Origin: Porphyromonadaceae bacterium W3.11
Lineage (GTDB): Bacteria > Bacteroidota > Bacteroidia > Bacteroidales > Porphyromonadaceae
Assembly: GCA_030434245.1 (NCBI GenBank)
Contig: JAUISX010000003.1
Span: forward strand, 140,001-204,000
Direction: 5' to 3'
Length of the DNA: 64,000 bases
The notes under the pieces are model-generated. The model had not been told where the DNA came from. It worked only from the letters and a program-made list of their open reading frames with translations, and searched no databases. Position numbers and translations under genes: made by a program. Shown one piece after another: positions 19,950 through 28,773 of the stretch (its first letter is position 1; every line of letters starts with the position of its first letter).

Positions 19950-21998
19950 TTACCAAACAATAACGCGATCCTCTGGAGCCATATACATAGCATCACCTTC
20001 CTTCACGCCGAAAGCATCATAGAAAGCCTGAACATTCTTGAGGGTTTGGTTAACACGTAGCTTACCTAAGCTGTGTACATCTGTCTTGGTACGCAATACT
20101 TCCTCTTCTGGGCTAATGTTTTGTCCCCATAGACGTGCATAGCCAATAAAGAAGCGCTGATCTTTAGTAAAGCCATCAATCTCTGGATAGTCCTTACCTG
20201 CAGTAGCCTTTTGCAATGCGTCGTATGAAACAAGTACACCTCCTTGGTCGGCAATATTCTCTCCTAGAGTTAGCTTACCATCAGCCTTTAACCCAGTGCG
20301 TATCTCTACTTTGCTAAATTGCTCAGCTAGCTTAGCGACAGATTTAGCAAAGATCTCACGGTCAGACTCGGTCCACCAATTCTCCATATTACCTTGAGCA
20401 TTATAGTTGCTACCTTGGTCATCAAACCCGTGTGTCATTTCGTGTCCAATCACGACACCAATACCACCATAGTTTACAGCATCATCAGCATTAAGATTGA
20501 AGAATGGAGGCTGTAGAATACCTGCAGGGAAGCAAATTTCATTGGTAGTAGGGTTGTAGTACGCATTGACTTCGTGAGCATTCATCAACCATCTTGAAGG
20601 ATCAACAGGCTCGCCTAGATCCTTAAGATTACGATTAACCTGGAAGAGCGAAATAGCACGTGCGTACTCATATAGAGAGCTCTCTACAAGTTCGAGATCT
20701 TCATATGTCCACCATTTATCAGGATAACCAACTTTGACGATGAACGTATCAAGTTTCTCATGAGCCTTAGCCTTAGTATCATCACCCATCCATGAAAGAT
20801 TATTAATACGATCCCCAAGTGCATCTGAGAGGTTCCCAATTAGGTCTATCATACGCTCTTTAGCTTCAGCAGGGAAGTACTTCTCCACATATTTCTGACC
20901 GAGCACATCACCCATGCTGCCATTGATACGAGCAATAGCTTTCTTCCATAGAGGTTTTTGCTCAGTAATACCAGCCATAGATGCACTGTGGAAGTCAAAG
21001 CTTGCTTGACGGAAATCACTACTTAGGTAGCCAGCACCGTCATCAAGAATTTGTGCCTTAATAAGATTCTTCAGGTTGTCCAAAGAAGTCTCTGTAAACC
21101 ATTTATCAAAACGATGAAAGTAGTCCTTTTGAGCCACGTTAACCTCCTTAGCATCCTTCAACCCATTACGGCCTGACATATAACGCTCCCATGGGAAGCT
21201 AAACGTAGTGTAGAAATCAGTCATGGACATCTTATTATAGTTGCGTTCACTATCACGCATCTCTAACATAGTGTAAAGGATCTTCGAAAGACTCTTTTCA
21301 GTGCCATACACCTGCTCCGCAATAGCTTTAGCATCTTCTTCACTAGCCCCTACAAGAGAGAATAGCTTAGTCATATAGGTATGGTAGTCTGCTTGTTGCT
21401 TAGCAAAGCTATCGTCATCACCATAATAATCTGGTCCGCCCATGATCAAGCTAGCCTGAGATAACTGTAGGATATTCTCTGAGCTATTCTTTTCATCTGG
21501 TGCCACATAGAAGCTAAAGAAATGAGAATCTCCATAGTTTCCCTCCTTCGCAATGTAGTCCACCAGCTCTTCTTTGCTTGAAATCTTATCAACTTCAGCA
21601 AGATAAGGCAGGATAGGAGTAGCACCATCAGCATCAAGTTTTTCAGCATCGATGCTCATTTCATACAACTTGTAAGCTTTCTCTTCATCGCTACCTGCTG
21701 CGTAATTATCTTTCAGATCTAAAATGATCTCGTGAGCCGATGCCTCAGCTTTTTCACGGAGGACGTCAAAGCTACCATAGCGTGAATATTCAGCTGGGAG
21801 AGGATTGGCAGCCATCCAACCACCATTTGCAAATTGATAAAAGTCCTCCCGTGGAGATACAGATTGGTCTAGAGCAAGTGTGTCAATAGCTGGAACCTCT
21901 TCGGCTGTAGAGCCTTGGTCCTTTGACTTTTTATCACAACTCACAGCTCCTAGAGTCATTGATGTGACTGCAAGAAACATAAGAAATTTTTTATTCAT
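19950..21998 (-). CDS. M13 family zinc metallopeptidase lipoprotein (PepO/neprilysin type)
   Basis: The 682 residues begin with a lipoprotein signal peptide (lipobox GAVSC). The N-terminal M13 domain is followed by the zinc-binding HEMTH in VVIGHEMTHGFDDQG (near residue 520). The second zinc-ligand motif ENIADQGG lies some 60 residues later. A conserved C-terminal APEDRVIVW closes the protein. M13 enzymes are oligo-endopeptidases; Porphyromonas PepO has been linked to peptide processing and host-cell interaction. The lipid anchor places it at the envelope. It is a single-gene unit with its own terminator. All key residues are present. Confidence 0.95.
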   Translation of the reverse strand: MNKKFLMFLAVTSMTLGAVSCDKKSKDQGSTAEEVPAIDTLALDQSVSPREDFYQFANGGWMAANPLPAEYSRYGSFDVLREKAEASAHEIILDLKDNYAAGSDEEKAYKLYEMSIDAEKLDADGATPILPYLAEVDKISSKEELVDYIAKEGNYGDSHFFSFYVAPDEKNSSENILQLSQASLIMGGPDYYGDDDSFAKQQADYHTYMTKLFSLVGASEEDAKAIAEQVYGTEKSLSKILYTMLEMRDSERNYNKMSMTDFYTTFSFPWERYMSGRNGLKDAKEVNVAQKDYFHRFDKWFTETSLDNLKNLIKAQILDDGAGYLSSDFRQASFDFHSASMAGITEQKPLWKKAIARINGSMGDVLGQKYVEKYFPAEAKERMIDLIGNLSDALGDRINNLSWMGDDTKAKAHEKLDTFIVKVGYPDKWWTYEDLELVESSLYEYARAISLFQVNRNLKDLGEPVDPSRWLMNAHEVNAYYNPTTNEICFPAGILQPPFFNLNADDAVNYGGIGVVIGHEMTHGFDDQGSNYNAQGNMENWWTESDREIFAKSVAKLAEQFSKVEIRTGLKADGKLTLGENIADQGGVLVSYDALQKATAGKDYPEIDGFTKDQRFFIGYARLWGQNISPEEEVLRTKTDVHSLGKLRVNQTLKNVQAFYDAFGVKEGDAMYMAPEDRVIVW

Positions 21999-22510
21999 AA
22001 GTATTCTAAATTGTTATTATATATAGTTTATTTATCACTTTTTCATTTACATACATTAGAGGTCAAAAAAACCTCCCTCCATAAGCGAGTAGCTCACGGA
22101 CGATAAACTGCAACAAAGGAATTCACCCTTGATCATCAATTCACACGATGAATCACCACAATGATATACTTCTATTATTACGATACCATTCAATAATCTA
22201 TGATGATACAGATTATGCTCGGCACCCATTAATATCAGCTCATTTTCATTGTCGGTGACTACCTTCTGCACAAATATAAATTTTCTTTTCGTAATGGGGC
22301 TAGTTTTAGATGAATAAATACAGATCAGAAGTATCAACACGAGCTCATCCTAAGCCTTCTCTTTATTATTCCTGAGACAATAATCTCATACATGTATGCT
22401 TGGTAGTCCTTAATGATAATAGAAGAAATGCACCTATTCGATGGGGAATAGGAAAATAGGTGAAAAAGAGTTACTTTTGTAGTAGAATACACTTTGAATA
22501 AAGGATATAA
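21999..22510. other. divergent intergenic region between the M13 peptidase and ricT
   Basis: These 512 bp lie between two divergent genes. Candidate -7 boxes are TATATTTG (minus strand, complement near 22265-22285) and TACTTTTG at 22472-22479 (plus strand, toward ricT); neither has a clear -33 box. Short open frames on the minus strand look spurious. Confidence 0.45.
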
Positions 22511-23887
22511 ATGGATAGAAAAATAAATGGATGTCAGCCTGATTCGACCACAATAAAAGCAGAGGGTTGCTGTGGCTGTCATACAAGAAAATTAAATACA
22601 TTTGATTACCTAAGCGATTTGCCCAAAGGATGTAATACTGAGGCTTTCGTGGAGGTGCAATTTAAAAATACCCGCAAAGGATACTACCTCAATAGTCTTA
22701 ACCTAGACCTCCACAAAGGGGATATGGTGGCGGTGGAGTCTTCTCCTGGCCATGATATCGGTCAGGTAACTCTAACTGGCAAGCTGGTAGAGAGACAAAT
22801 GAAAAAGAGCAAGTATCGCCATCCGAACAATGAGCCTAGGAGGGTATATCGATTGGCTAAGGCTTCTGACCTCGAGAAGTACAGAGAGGTTAAGGCTCTT
22901 GAAGATGACACCATGATCCGAAGCCGAAAAATTGCTGAGAGCTTGGGGCTAGAGATGAAGATTGGGGATGTTGAATATCAAGGGGATGGTCAGAAAGCTA
23001 TTTTTTACTACATCGCAGAAGGGCGTGTGGACTTCAGACAACTCATAAAAAAGCTTGCAGAAGCCTTTCGGATCCGAGTGGAGATGAAGCAAATAGGGGT
23101 TCGTCAGGAAGCTGGTAGGATTGGCGGCATAGGACCGTGTGGTCGACAGCTCTGCTGCTCAGGCTGGATGACCAACTTTGTATCCGTTGGGACGAATGCG
23201 GCTCGACTTCAGGATTTGTCTCTAAATCCTTACAAACTAGCGGGACAGTGCGGTAAGCTTAAGTGTTGCCTTAATTATGAGGTAGATACTTACTTTGAGG
23301 CTCAGCACAAGGTTCCATCAAGATCGATAGAGCTTAAGACCAAGGATGGAAACTATAGCTTTTTCAAAAATGATATATTAGGAGGAACTGTAAGTTACCT
23401 TCTGAAGACTGGTGATAGAAGGTCACAAGTAGAACCAATCACGATTAGTAATCAAAGAGCATTTGAAATCATTGAGCTGAATAAGCGAGGTGAATACCCC
23501 GAATCTCTATTGCCTGGAGAGGAGATAAAGATTAGAGAGACTCAGAATAATCGCAACTTGGACATTCTTGCTAATGAGAGTGTTACACGCTTTGACAATG
23601 ACAAGCCTAGATCTCACAGACGTAGAAACGACCGAAATAGACGACAAGGGAAGCCTCAAGAGCAAGACAAAGACAAGGTAGAAAAGGCTCAACGTGCTGC
23701 AAAAGTTGGAAATAAAAGAAGGAGAGGTCATCGAAACGAAGTAAGGAATAATAGCTCTACGGCAGAACAGAAGTCGGAGACGCCTAACAGTGATTCTACA
23801 CGGAAGCGGACTAGGCCAAAGCATGGACGAGCTAAAATATCAGGAAATAGAAGAGGGAAAGAGAATAAACCTGAAAAAGAACAATAA
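22511..23887 (+). CDS. ricT: PSP1-domain protein, RicT/YaaT family
   Basis: The 458 residues show the PSP1 domain with the cysteine-rich motifs GPCGRQLCCSGWM (near 209-221) and CGKLKCCLNYE (near 246-256). In Bacillus RicT these help bind iron-sulfur clusters within the RicA-RicF-RicT complex. That complex acts in RNA maturation and phosphorelay control. The C-terminal ~110 residues form a highly basic, low-complexity tail rich in Arg, Lys, Asn and Gln that may bind RNA. The N-terminus has an extra Cys pair (CCGCH). gldH follows 11 bp downstream, a neighbourhood often seen in Bacteroidetes. Confidence 0.88.
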   Translation: MDRKINGCQPDSTTIKAEGCCGCHTRKLNTFDYLSDLPKGCNTEAFVEVQFKNTRKGYYLNSLNLDLHKGDMVAVESSPGHDIGQVTLTGKLVERQMKKSKYRHPNNEPRRVYRLAKASDLEKYREVKALEDDTMIRSRKIAESLGLEMKIGDVEYQGDGQKAIFYYIAEGRVDFRQLIKKLAEAFRIRVEMKQIGVRQEAGRIGGIGPCGRQLCCSGWMTNFVSVGTNAARLQDLSLNPYKLAGQCGKLKCCLNYEVDTYFEAQHKVPSRSIELKTKDGNYSFFKNDILGGTVSYLLKTGDRRSQVEPITISNQRAFEIIELNKRGEYPESLLPGEEIKIRETQNNRNLDILANESVTRFDNDKPRSHRRRNDRNRRQGKPQEQDKDKVEKAQRAAKVGNKRRRGHRNEVRNNSSTAEQKSETPNSDSTRKRTRPKHGRAKISGNRRGKENKPEKEQ

Positions 23888-23898
23888 TACAAAACGCT

Positions 23899-24405
23899 AT
23901 GCTGAGGTGTATCTCCATTAAATGGCATAATGGGACTGCATACTACATACGTATGGTAGTAGCATGTACCGTAATGCTTTTTGGCTTTTTGTCCTGTATG
24001 CCTCATCATGATTACTATGCGTATTACGAAGAGATTGATAAGGATGGGTGGAAACAGAGCGACGAACTCTTTTTTTCAGTTCCCACACTATCAACAAAGA
24101 CAGATTACACCGTATCTGTCGCTCTAAGGCTGGATCGCTCTATTAGATATCAAGAGATACCTATAGGACTAGTTATTGAAGCTCCTGATAGATCGATTAA
24201 CACCCAGATTGTAAAGATTTCGACGACCATGGACAAGGTTCATACAGGGGGCTATAACTTTATTGAGAAGACCTACCCCCTGTCAACCTCTATACGCTAC
24301 GATGAGGATGGGATTTACTCCTATAGTATCAGACATTTATCTACCGACTCTATCCTCAAGGGGATTATAGAAGTAGGTATCATCATTGAGCCAACATCTA
24401 AGTAA
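23899..24405 (+). CDS. gldH: gliding-motility-type lipoprotein GldH
   Basis: The 168 residues carry a lipoprotein signal (hydrophobic segment ending LFGFLSC) and the GldH domain with the 'DGWKQSDELFFSVP' start. In gliding Bacteroidetes GldH is required for motility. In non-motile relatives such as Porphyromonas it persists, probably linked to type IX secretion or envelope function; this is inference. A downstream start at 23953 is possible. It lies in a co-directional run between ricT and the flippase, and its stop overlaps the longest form of the next gene by 20 bp. Confidence 0.85.
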   Translation: MLRCISIKWHNGTAYYIRMVVACTVMLFGFLSCMPHHDYYAYYEEIDKDGWKQSDELFFSVPTLSTKTDYTVSVALRLDRSIRYQEIPIGLVIEAPDRSINTQIVKISTTMDKVHTGGYNFIEKTYPLSTSIRYDEDGIYSYSIRHLSTDSILKGIIEVGIIIEPTSK

Positions 24406-25903
24406 AAAAAAGAGTCTTATGGGAGTAGTCTTCAGACAAAGTGCAAAGGGAACCATCATCACATTGATTGGAGCACTAATAGGCTTTGTCAGCACCTTCT
24501 TCATCATCACCAAACTTCTTAGTCCAGAAGAGATAGGTCTCACAAGAGTCCTAGTAGAAGCGGCGACTATGATTGGGGGTTTTGCACTCCTAGCGACTCA
24601 GTCATCAAGCGTCCGTTATTATCCAGCCTTCCGGACAGATGATGGTAAGGACGGAGGATTCTTTAAGCTATTGGTGACCATTCCATTAGTTGGTTTTTTT
24701 CTATTTGCATGCATTTACTTGATCTTTAAAGAACCGATCAGCAATTATTTTGCTGCAAGCGATGGAAAGGAAAGCCTCTTCATTAAGTATTATTACTTAG
24801 TGATCCCATTGATGCTCTTCATCATGTACCAAACCCTGATGGAGGTCTATTGTACTCTTAAGCAGAGGGTTTTTATACCCAAAGCCATTAGGGAGGTCCT
24901 ATTACGGCTGCTACTAATCCTTTGCTACTTGCTTTACGGACTAAGACACCTGTCCTTTACTACTTTTATGGGGCTGTTTGTAGCAGCTTATGGTATTGTA
25001 GCATTTTTATCCTATGCTTATGCTATATATCTATCACCAAATACTCTAAAGTCCAAAATTCAGCCTATAGAGCCAGAACTGAAAAAGGACTTCACTAACT
25101 ACACCCTCTTCACGGTGCTGAGTGCCTTAGGGGGATCCATCATTAGTCGGTTTGACATCTTTATGGTTTCTTCCCAAATGGGACTTAACTTCAGCGGTAT
25201 TTACACGATTGCTTTCTTTATCGTAGCTGTGATAGAGATGCCCTCCCGATCCATATTAGCGATGACCTCCCCACTCGTCTCTGATGCCTTGTATCAAGGA
25301 GATCTGAATAAGACTGAAGAGCTTTTCAGAAAAGTATCAAGCCAGCAGCTATTGATTGGCTCGCTTCTCTTCATGTTGATTTGGCTTAATATTGACTTTA
25401 TCTTTTCCATCATCCCTAATAGTGAGACGTATGCCACAGGCAAGTGGGTCGTCTTTTTTTTAGGATTAGCTAAGTTAGTTGATCTTTCATTTAACTTTGG
25501 AAATGCAATCCTAAGATACTCGCGATACTACCCATGGACGTTAGCCTACACCATCATCGTCATGGCTCTTACAATCGTCCTTAATTACTATCTCATCAAA
25601 CGTCTTGGCATCACAGGAGCCGCAATTGCCACGTTGATCACCTTTGTAGTTAGTTATGCCTTCCAACAAATTGTTATTGGAGCAAAGCTAAAAATCAGAG
25701 TGCTGAATAGGGAGATGTTATGGATCATTCTGACGCTCGCGGTAGCCTTAGCTCTTAATAACTTCTTACCATCACTCCATAACTTGGTATTGGATGCAAT
25801 ATATAGGAGCCTAATATGTGGTGTGCTATCGGTAGCTTTGCTCTATCGGCTTGATAGCTTTCAATCTATCTTAAATGAAATAAAAATGATAATTCGTAAA
25901 TAA
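24386..25903 (+). CDS. polysaccharide flippase (MATE/Wzx-like) membrane protein
   Basis: This 505-residue protein has about 12-14 hydrophobic helices in the pattern of the oligosaccharide flippase (MurJ/Wzx/MATE) superfamily, starting VVFRQSAKGTIITLIGALIGF. Such proteins move lipid-linked glycans across the inner membrane. The substrate is unknown; surface glycan or lipopolysaccharide precursors are likely given the neighbouring putative glycosyltransferase. The ATG at 24386 overlaps gldH by 20 bp, and an internal ATG at 24419 preceded by a purine-rich stretch is an equally good start. Confidence 0.85.
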   Translation: MSQHLSKKKSLMGVVFRQSAKGTIITLIGALIGFVSTFFIITKLLSPEEIGLTRVLVEAATMIGGFALLATQSSSVRYYPAFRTDDGKDGGFFKLLVTIPLVGFFLFACIYLIFKEPISNYFAASDGKESLFIKYYYLVIPLMLFIMYQTLMEVYCTLKQRVFIPKAIREVLLRLLLILCYLLYGLRHLSFTTFMGLFVAAYGIVAFLSYAYAIYLSPNTLKSKIQPIEPELKKDFTNYTLFTVLSALGGSIISRFDIFMVSSQMGLNFSGIYTIAFFIVAVIEMPSRSILAMTSPLVSDALYQGDLNKTEELFRKVSSQQLLIGSLLFMLIWLNIDFIFSIIPNSETYATGKWVVFFLGLAKLVDLSFNFGNAILRYSRYYPWTLAYTIIVMALTIVLNYYLIKRLGITGAAIATLITFVVSYAFQQIVIGAKLKIRVLNREMLWIILTLAVALALNNFLPSLHNLVLDAIYRSLICGVLSVALLYRLDSFQSILNEIKMIIRK

Positions 25904-25912
25904 ATAGGCAAT

Positions 25913-26803
25913 ATGGATTCGGAGAAAAAAGACAAGAGAGAGGGACTGATCACCATCATCCCTTCGGGAAGTTTAGGAAAAAGGATACGAGTAATAGCCT
26001 CTATGATTCAGGTCGCACTCAGATATCACCGCCCATTAGAAATCATATGGTTCACGAGCAATAGCATCCCATGTGCTTCGGATCGTCTATTCACTTTAGT
26101 GCCACAATTATCACAAGAGGGCATCAGCATACGGCAGGGAACGTGGAAGGACTACATCCTTAATATGCCACCATCCCGAGATAACTTATTTGTATCCCTC
26201 CCTTTCGTCCTCAGTCGCTATGATCGAATCATTGGAATTAAGAAGTTTCACTCTATGCTTGAGGGCCAACAGGCAGAGCTGAAGGACCTACTAAATAGGG
26301 ATAGAGAAAGAATACTTATACGCACATCAGAACGTATCAACTCTTACCCCAACATGTATATTTCACTCGAAGCGACTGTAGAGGTAAATAACGTTCGTCG
26401 CTCTAGAATGTCAGGATGGGGTCAGAATGTAGTGGGGATTCACATCAATCGGAAAGATAGTGGAGCTTCCTTCCATGAGAGTCCGACAGAGCTCTTCATA
26501 AAACGTATGCAAAAAATGATTGAGGAGGATGATTCGGTACAATTCTTTATTGCAACGACATCAAAAGATGAGAAGGAAAGACTCTCTACCATATTTCGCA
26601 GTCGCATTTTCGTTCCCTATAGTACTACTGACATATACAGTGTTAAAGGGGCCATTCAAAACATGGGCGAACTATTAGCTTTATCATATACAAGACTGAT
26701 ATTAACGACCCCAGGTTCATCATTTTCTGAAGTAGCTGCCGAGATTAGGCAGATTCCTTTAGAAACATTAAGTATATTTGCAAATACTAAAGTTCAGAAA
26801 TAA
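25913..26803 (+). CDS. putative fucosyltransferase/NodZ-like glycosyltransferase
   Basis: I do not recognise this 296-residue protein with certainty. The N-terminus (PSGSLGKRIRVIASMIQVAL, then LEIIWF) resembles the 'GGLGNRxRxxASAxxxA' opening of GT-B fucosyltransferase-like enzymes. A central 'VVGIHINRKDS' resembles their 'GVHIRRTD' donor-site strand. The C-terminal 'LTTPGSSFSEVAAEI' resembles their 'TxxSSFSxxA' motif. It has no signal peptide or membrane helix, so it is probably cytoplasmic. It starts 9 bp after the flippase gene and is followed 12 bp later by cbiK, so it bridges a glycan pair and the cobalt block. Functional assignment is inference. Confidence 0.5.
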   Translation: MDSEKKDKREGLITIIPSGSLGKRIRVIASMIQVALRYHRPLEIIWFTSNSIPCASDRLFTLVPQLSQEGISIRQGTWKDYILNMPPSRDNLFVSLPFVLSRYDRIIGIKKFHSMLEGQQAELKDLLNRDRERILIRTSERINSYPNMYISLEATVEVNNVRRSRMSGWGQNVVGIHINRKDSGASFHESPTELFIKRMQKMIEEDDSVQFFIATTSKDEKERLSTIFRSRIFVPYSTTDIYSVKGAIQNMGELLALSYTRLILTTPGSSFSEVAAEIRQIPLETLSIFANTKVQK

Positions 26804-26815
26804 CATTTTATCATC

Positions 26816-27709
26816 ATGGAACTACTATACAACCATAAGGAGCTACTAGAACACCTCCATAATTTTCACTATGAGCCACTCATCAAAGAGGATACACCAG
26901 AGGATAAGTGTGCTATAGTGATAGCTCACTTCGGCTCAACTGAAAAAAGAGCTCGTGAATGTGCCATAGAACCTCTAAATGATGCTGTAAGAACAAGGTA
27001 TCCAAAGCTTGAGGTGCGAGAAGCCTATACCTCACGAATCATTATGAAACGCCTAAGAGATAGAGGTATGCCTAAGAAATCGCTACCAGAGGTCCTTCAC
27101 GACCTAGCGAACGAAGGATACCAAGCTGTATTGGTACAGCCGAGTATGGTCATAGATGGTGTTGAAATAGAATCCATCATGAGGGATATTCATGAAATCA
27201 GACCTCTCTTTAAGGAGATTAGGATCAGCACCCCACTCCTATACCATCCGATTGACTTCTATGCCCTCAGCGATAAACTACCTAATGACTTTGATGGAAC
27301 CATAGTGTACGTGGGACATGGCACTTATGATTCCTCTACAGCTCAGTACTGTATGCTACAACACATCATGGATAAGCAGGGGCAAGATAATGTAATTATT
27401 AGTACTATAGAGGGCTACCCCGACCTTGATGACTTGAAAGATAGACTTGCACAGAAAGAGAGCAAGGATGTCCTCCTACGCCCTCTCATGTTTGTAGCTG
27501 GCATCCATGCCAGAGAGGATATTTCTGAAGATTGGTATGAAGCACTAACAGAAGAGGGATATAAGGTCACCGTAGAAACCTTAGGTCTAGGTGAAAGGCC
27601 AGCTGTGCGTGAATTATATCTCAATAAAATTGACTTCAGTATGAACTATAAAGCTTGGGACATTCAAGAGAAGAAAAAGATTTATCGTTCAACAGGAGAA
27701 AAACTTTAA
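26816..27709 (+). CDS. cbiK: sirohydrochlorin cobaltochelatase, CbiK type
   Basis: CbiK inserts Co2+ into sirohydrochlorin to give cobalt-sirohydrochlorin (cobalt-factor II), the first committed step of the anaerobic cobalamin route. The 297 residues show two class II chelatase halves: an N-terminal AIVIAHFGSTEKRAR and a second metal-ligand His in VYVGHGTYDSS near residue 168, followed by LLRPLMFVAGIHAREDI. No signal peptide is seen, so the protein is cytoplasmic. It opens the cobalt/corrin block and is followed by the cobalt importer. Iron insertion for siroheme cannot be excluded. Confidence 0.9.
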   Translation: MELLYNHKELLEHLHNFHYEPLIKEDTPEDKCAIVIAHFGSTEKRARECAIEPLNDAVRTRYPKLEVREAYTSRIIMKRLRDRGMPKKSLPEVLHDLANEGYQAVLVQPSMVIDGVEIESIMRDIHEIRPLFKEIRISTPLLYHPIDFYALSDKLPNDFDGTIVYVGHGTYDSSTAQYCMLQHIMDKQGQDNVIISTIEGYPDLDDLKDRLAQKESKDVLLRPLMFVAGIHAREDISEDWYEALTEEGYKVTVETLGLGERPAVRELYLNKIDFSMNYKAWDIQEKKKIYRSTGEKL

Positions 27710-27746
27710 ACGAATTATTTTATTAGAATCCATTTCTATCATCATT

Positions 27747-28481
27747 ATGAGACGACTACTAGTTTCCTTATCGTTATTACTACCGTTCGTAGCAATGCCG
27801 GCAAGTGCTATGCACATCATGGAAGGCTTTTTGCCTGCTCAATGGTGCGTTATCTGGTATCTAGCTGCCTTGCCATTCGTATTCATGAGCTTTCGATTTA
27901 TCTCGAAAAGCATCAAAAAGGACCCAAAGAGTAGGATCAAACTTGCCTTCTCCGCAGCCTATATATTTATTTTATCAGCTCTAAAGCTCCCATCCGTTAC
28001 AGGAAGTAGCTCACACCTGACAGGGACTTCGTTTGGAGCCTTAACCTTTGGTCCCCGTTCCATCCCCCTACTAGGAGCGATCGTTTTACTATTCCAAGCC
28101 CTCTTATTGGCTCATGGAGGTATCACCACGCTCGGAGCCAATATTTTCTCAATGGCGATTGTAGGGCCATGGATTGCTTATTGGATCTTTATGTTATTAA
28201 AGAAGATGAAGGCATCAGATACCGTGAGTATCTTCACCGCTACTTTTTTAGGATCATTAAGCACCTATGTCTGTACGAGCATACAGCTGGCTATCGCTTT
28301 CCCTGACCCAGTAGGTGGCTTCTTCGCTTCCGTGACTAAGTTTCTATCCATATTCGCCATCACTCAGGTACCTCTATCTATCATAGAAGGAGTACTGACC
28401 GTTTTGGTCATCAGACTCTTATCAGGATATAAAGCCTTCCATCTAATCACAAAAAAACCTATTCAAGACATAAAAGCATGA
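27747..28481 (+). CDS. cbiM: cobalt ECF transporter S component CbiM
   Basis: This 244-residue membrane protein is the metal-binding component of a CbiMNQO importer. It has an N-terminal signal peptide ending PASA (residue 21). The CbiM hallmark MHIMEGFLP starts right after it, so cleavage would expose Met22-His23, whose N-terminal amine and His ligand Co2+ in this family. Later motifs GSSSHLTGTSFG and ALLLAHGGITTLGANIFSMAIVGPW are conserved. It overlaps cbiN by 4 bp. Confidence 0.95.
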   Translation: MRRLLVSLSLLLPFVAMPASAMHIMEGFLPAQWCVIWYLAALPFVFMSFRFISKSIKKDPKSRIKLAFSAAYIFILSALKLPSVTGSSSHLTGTSFGALTFGPRSIPLLGAIVLLFQALLLAHGGITTLGANIFSMAIVGPWIAYWIFMLLKKMKASDTVSIFTATFLGSLSTYVCTSIQLAIAFPDPVGGFFASVTKFLSIFAITQVPLSIIEGVLTVLVIRLLSGYKAFHLITKKPIQDIKA

Positions 28482-28765
28482 AAAAACGTACTAAAAATAT
28501 CATTCTTGCGATTATCCTTATGCTCTGCATAGCTGTTCCCGTCATTGGGATATTCTTTGACTTCGGTGGTGGTACTGACGATGCTGCATCGGGTGTAGTA
28601 CAGTCTATTACTGGACAGGAACAGGTGCTTGACGTTCCGCAAATAGGATACGAACCATCAGAAGCTACTGAGCCGTGGCTGTTCGTACTCCAAATAGCGA
28701 TAGGAATTGGGATATTCGTTATCGCTTACATAGCTCTAAACAAACTTGAGGAGAAGAACGCATAA
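28478..28765 (+). CDS. cbiN: cobalt transporter subunit CbiN
   Basis: The 95 residues have one N-terminal and one C-terminal transmembrane helix flanking a short acidic periplasmic loop (with GGGTDDAASG and EPSEATEPWLFVLQ), the CbiN layout. CbiN assists metal loading of CbiM. The start overlaps the cbiM stop by 4 bp, and the fusion gene follows 8 bp downstream. Confidence 0.88.
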   Translation: MKKRTKNIILAIILMLCIAVPVIGIFFDFGGGTDDAASGVVQSITGQEQVLDVPQIGYEPSEATEPWLFVLQIAIGIGIFVIAYIALNKLEEKNA

Positions 28766-28773
28766 ACTAGACT

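Noticed and set aside
22056-22582. two minus-strand frames of 94 and 82 residues between the M13 peptidase and ricT
   Set aside because: No convincing ribosome site, hydrophobic low-complexity content, and one overlaps the ricT start. Promoter region is more likely.
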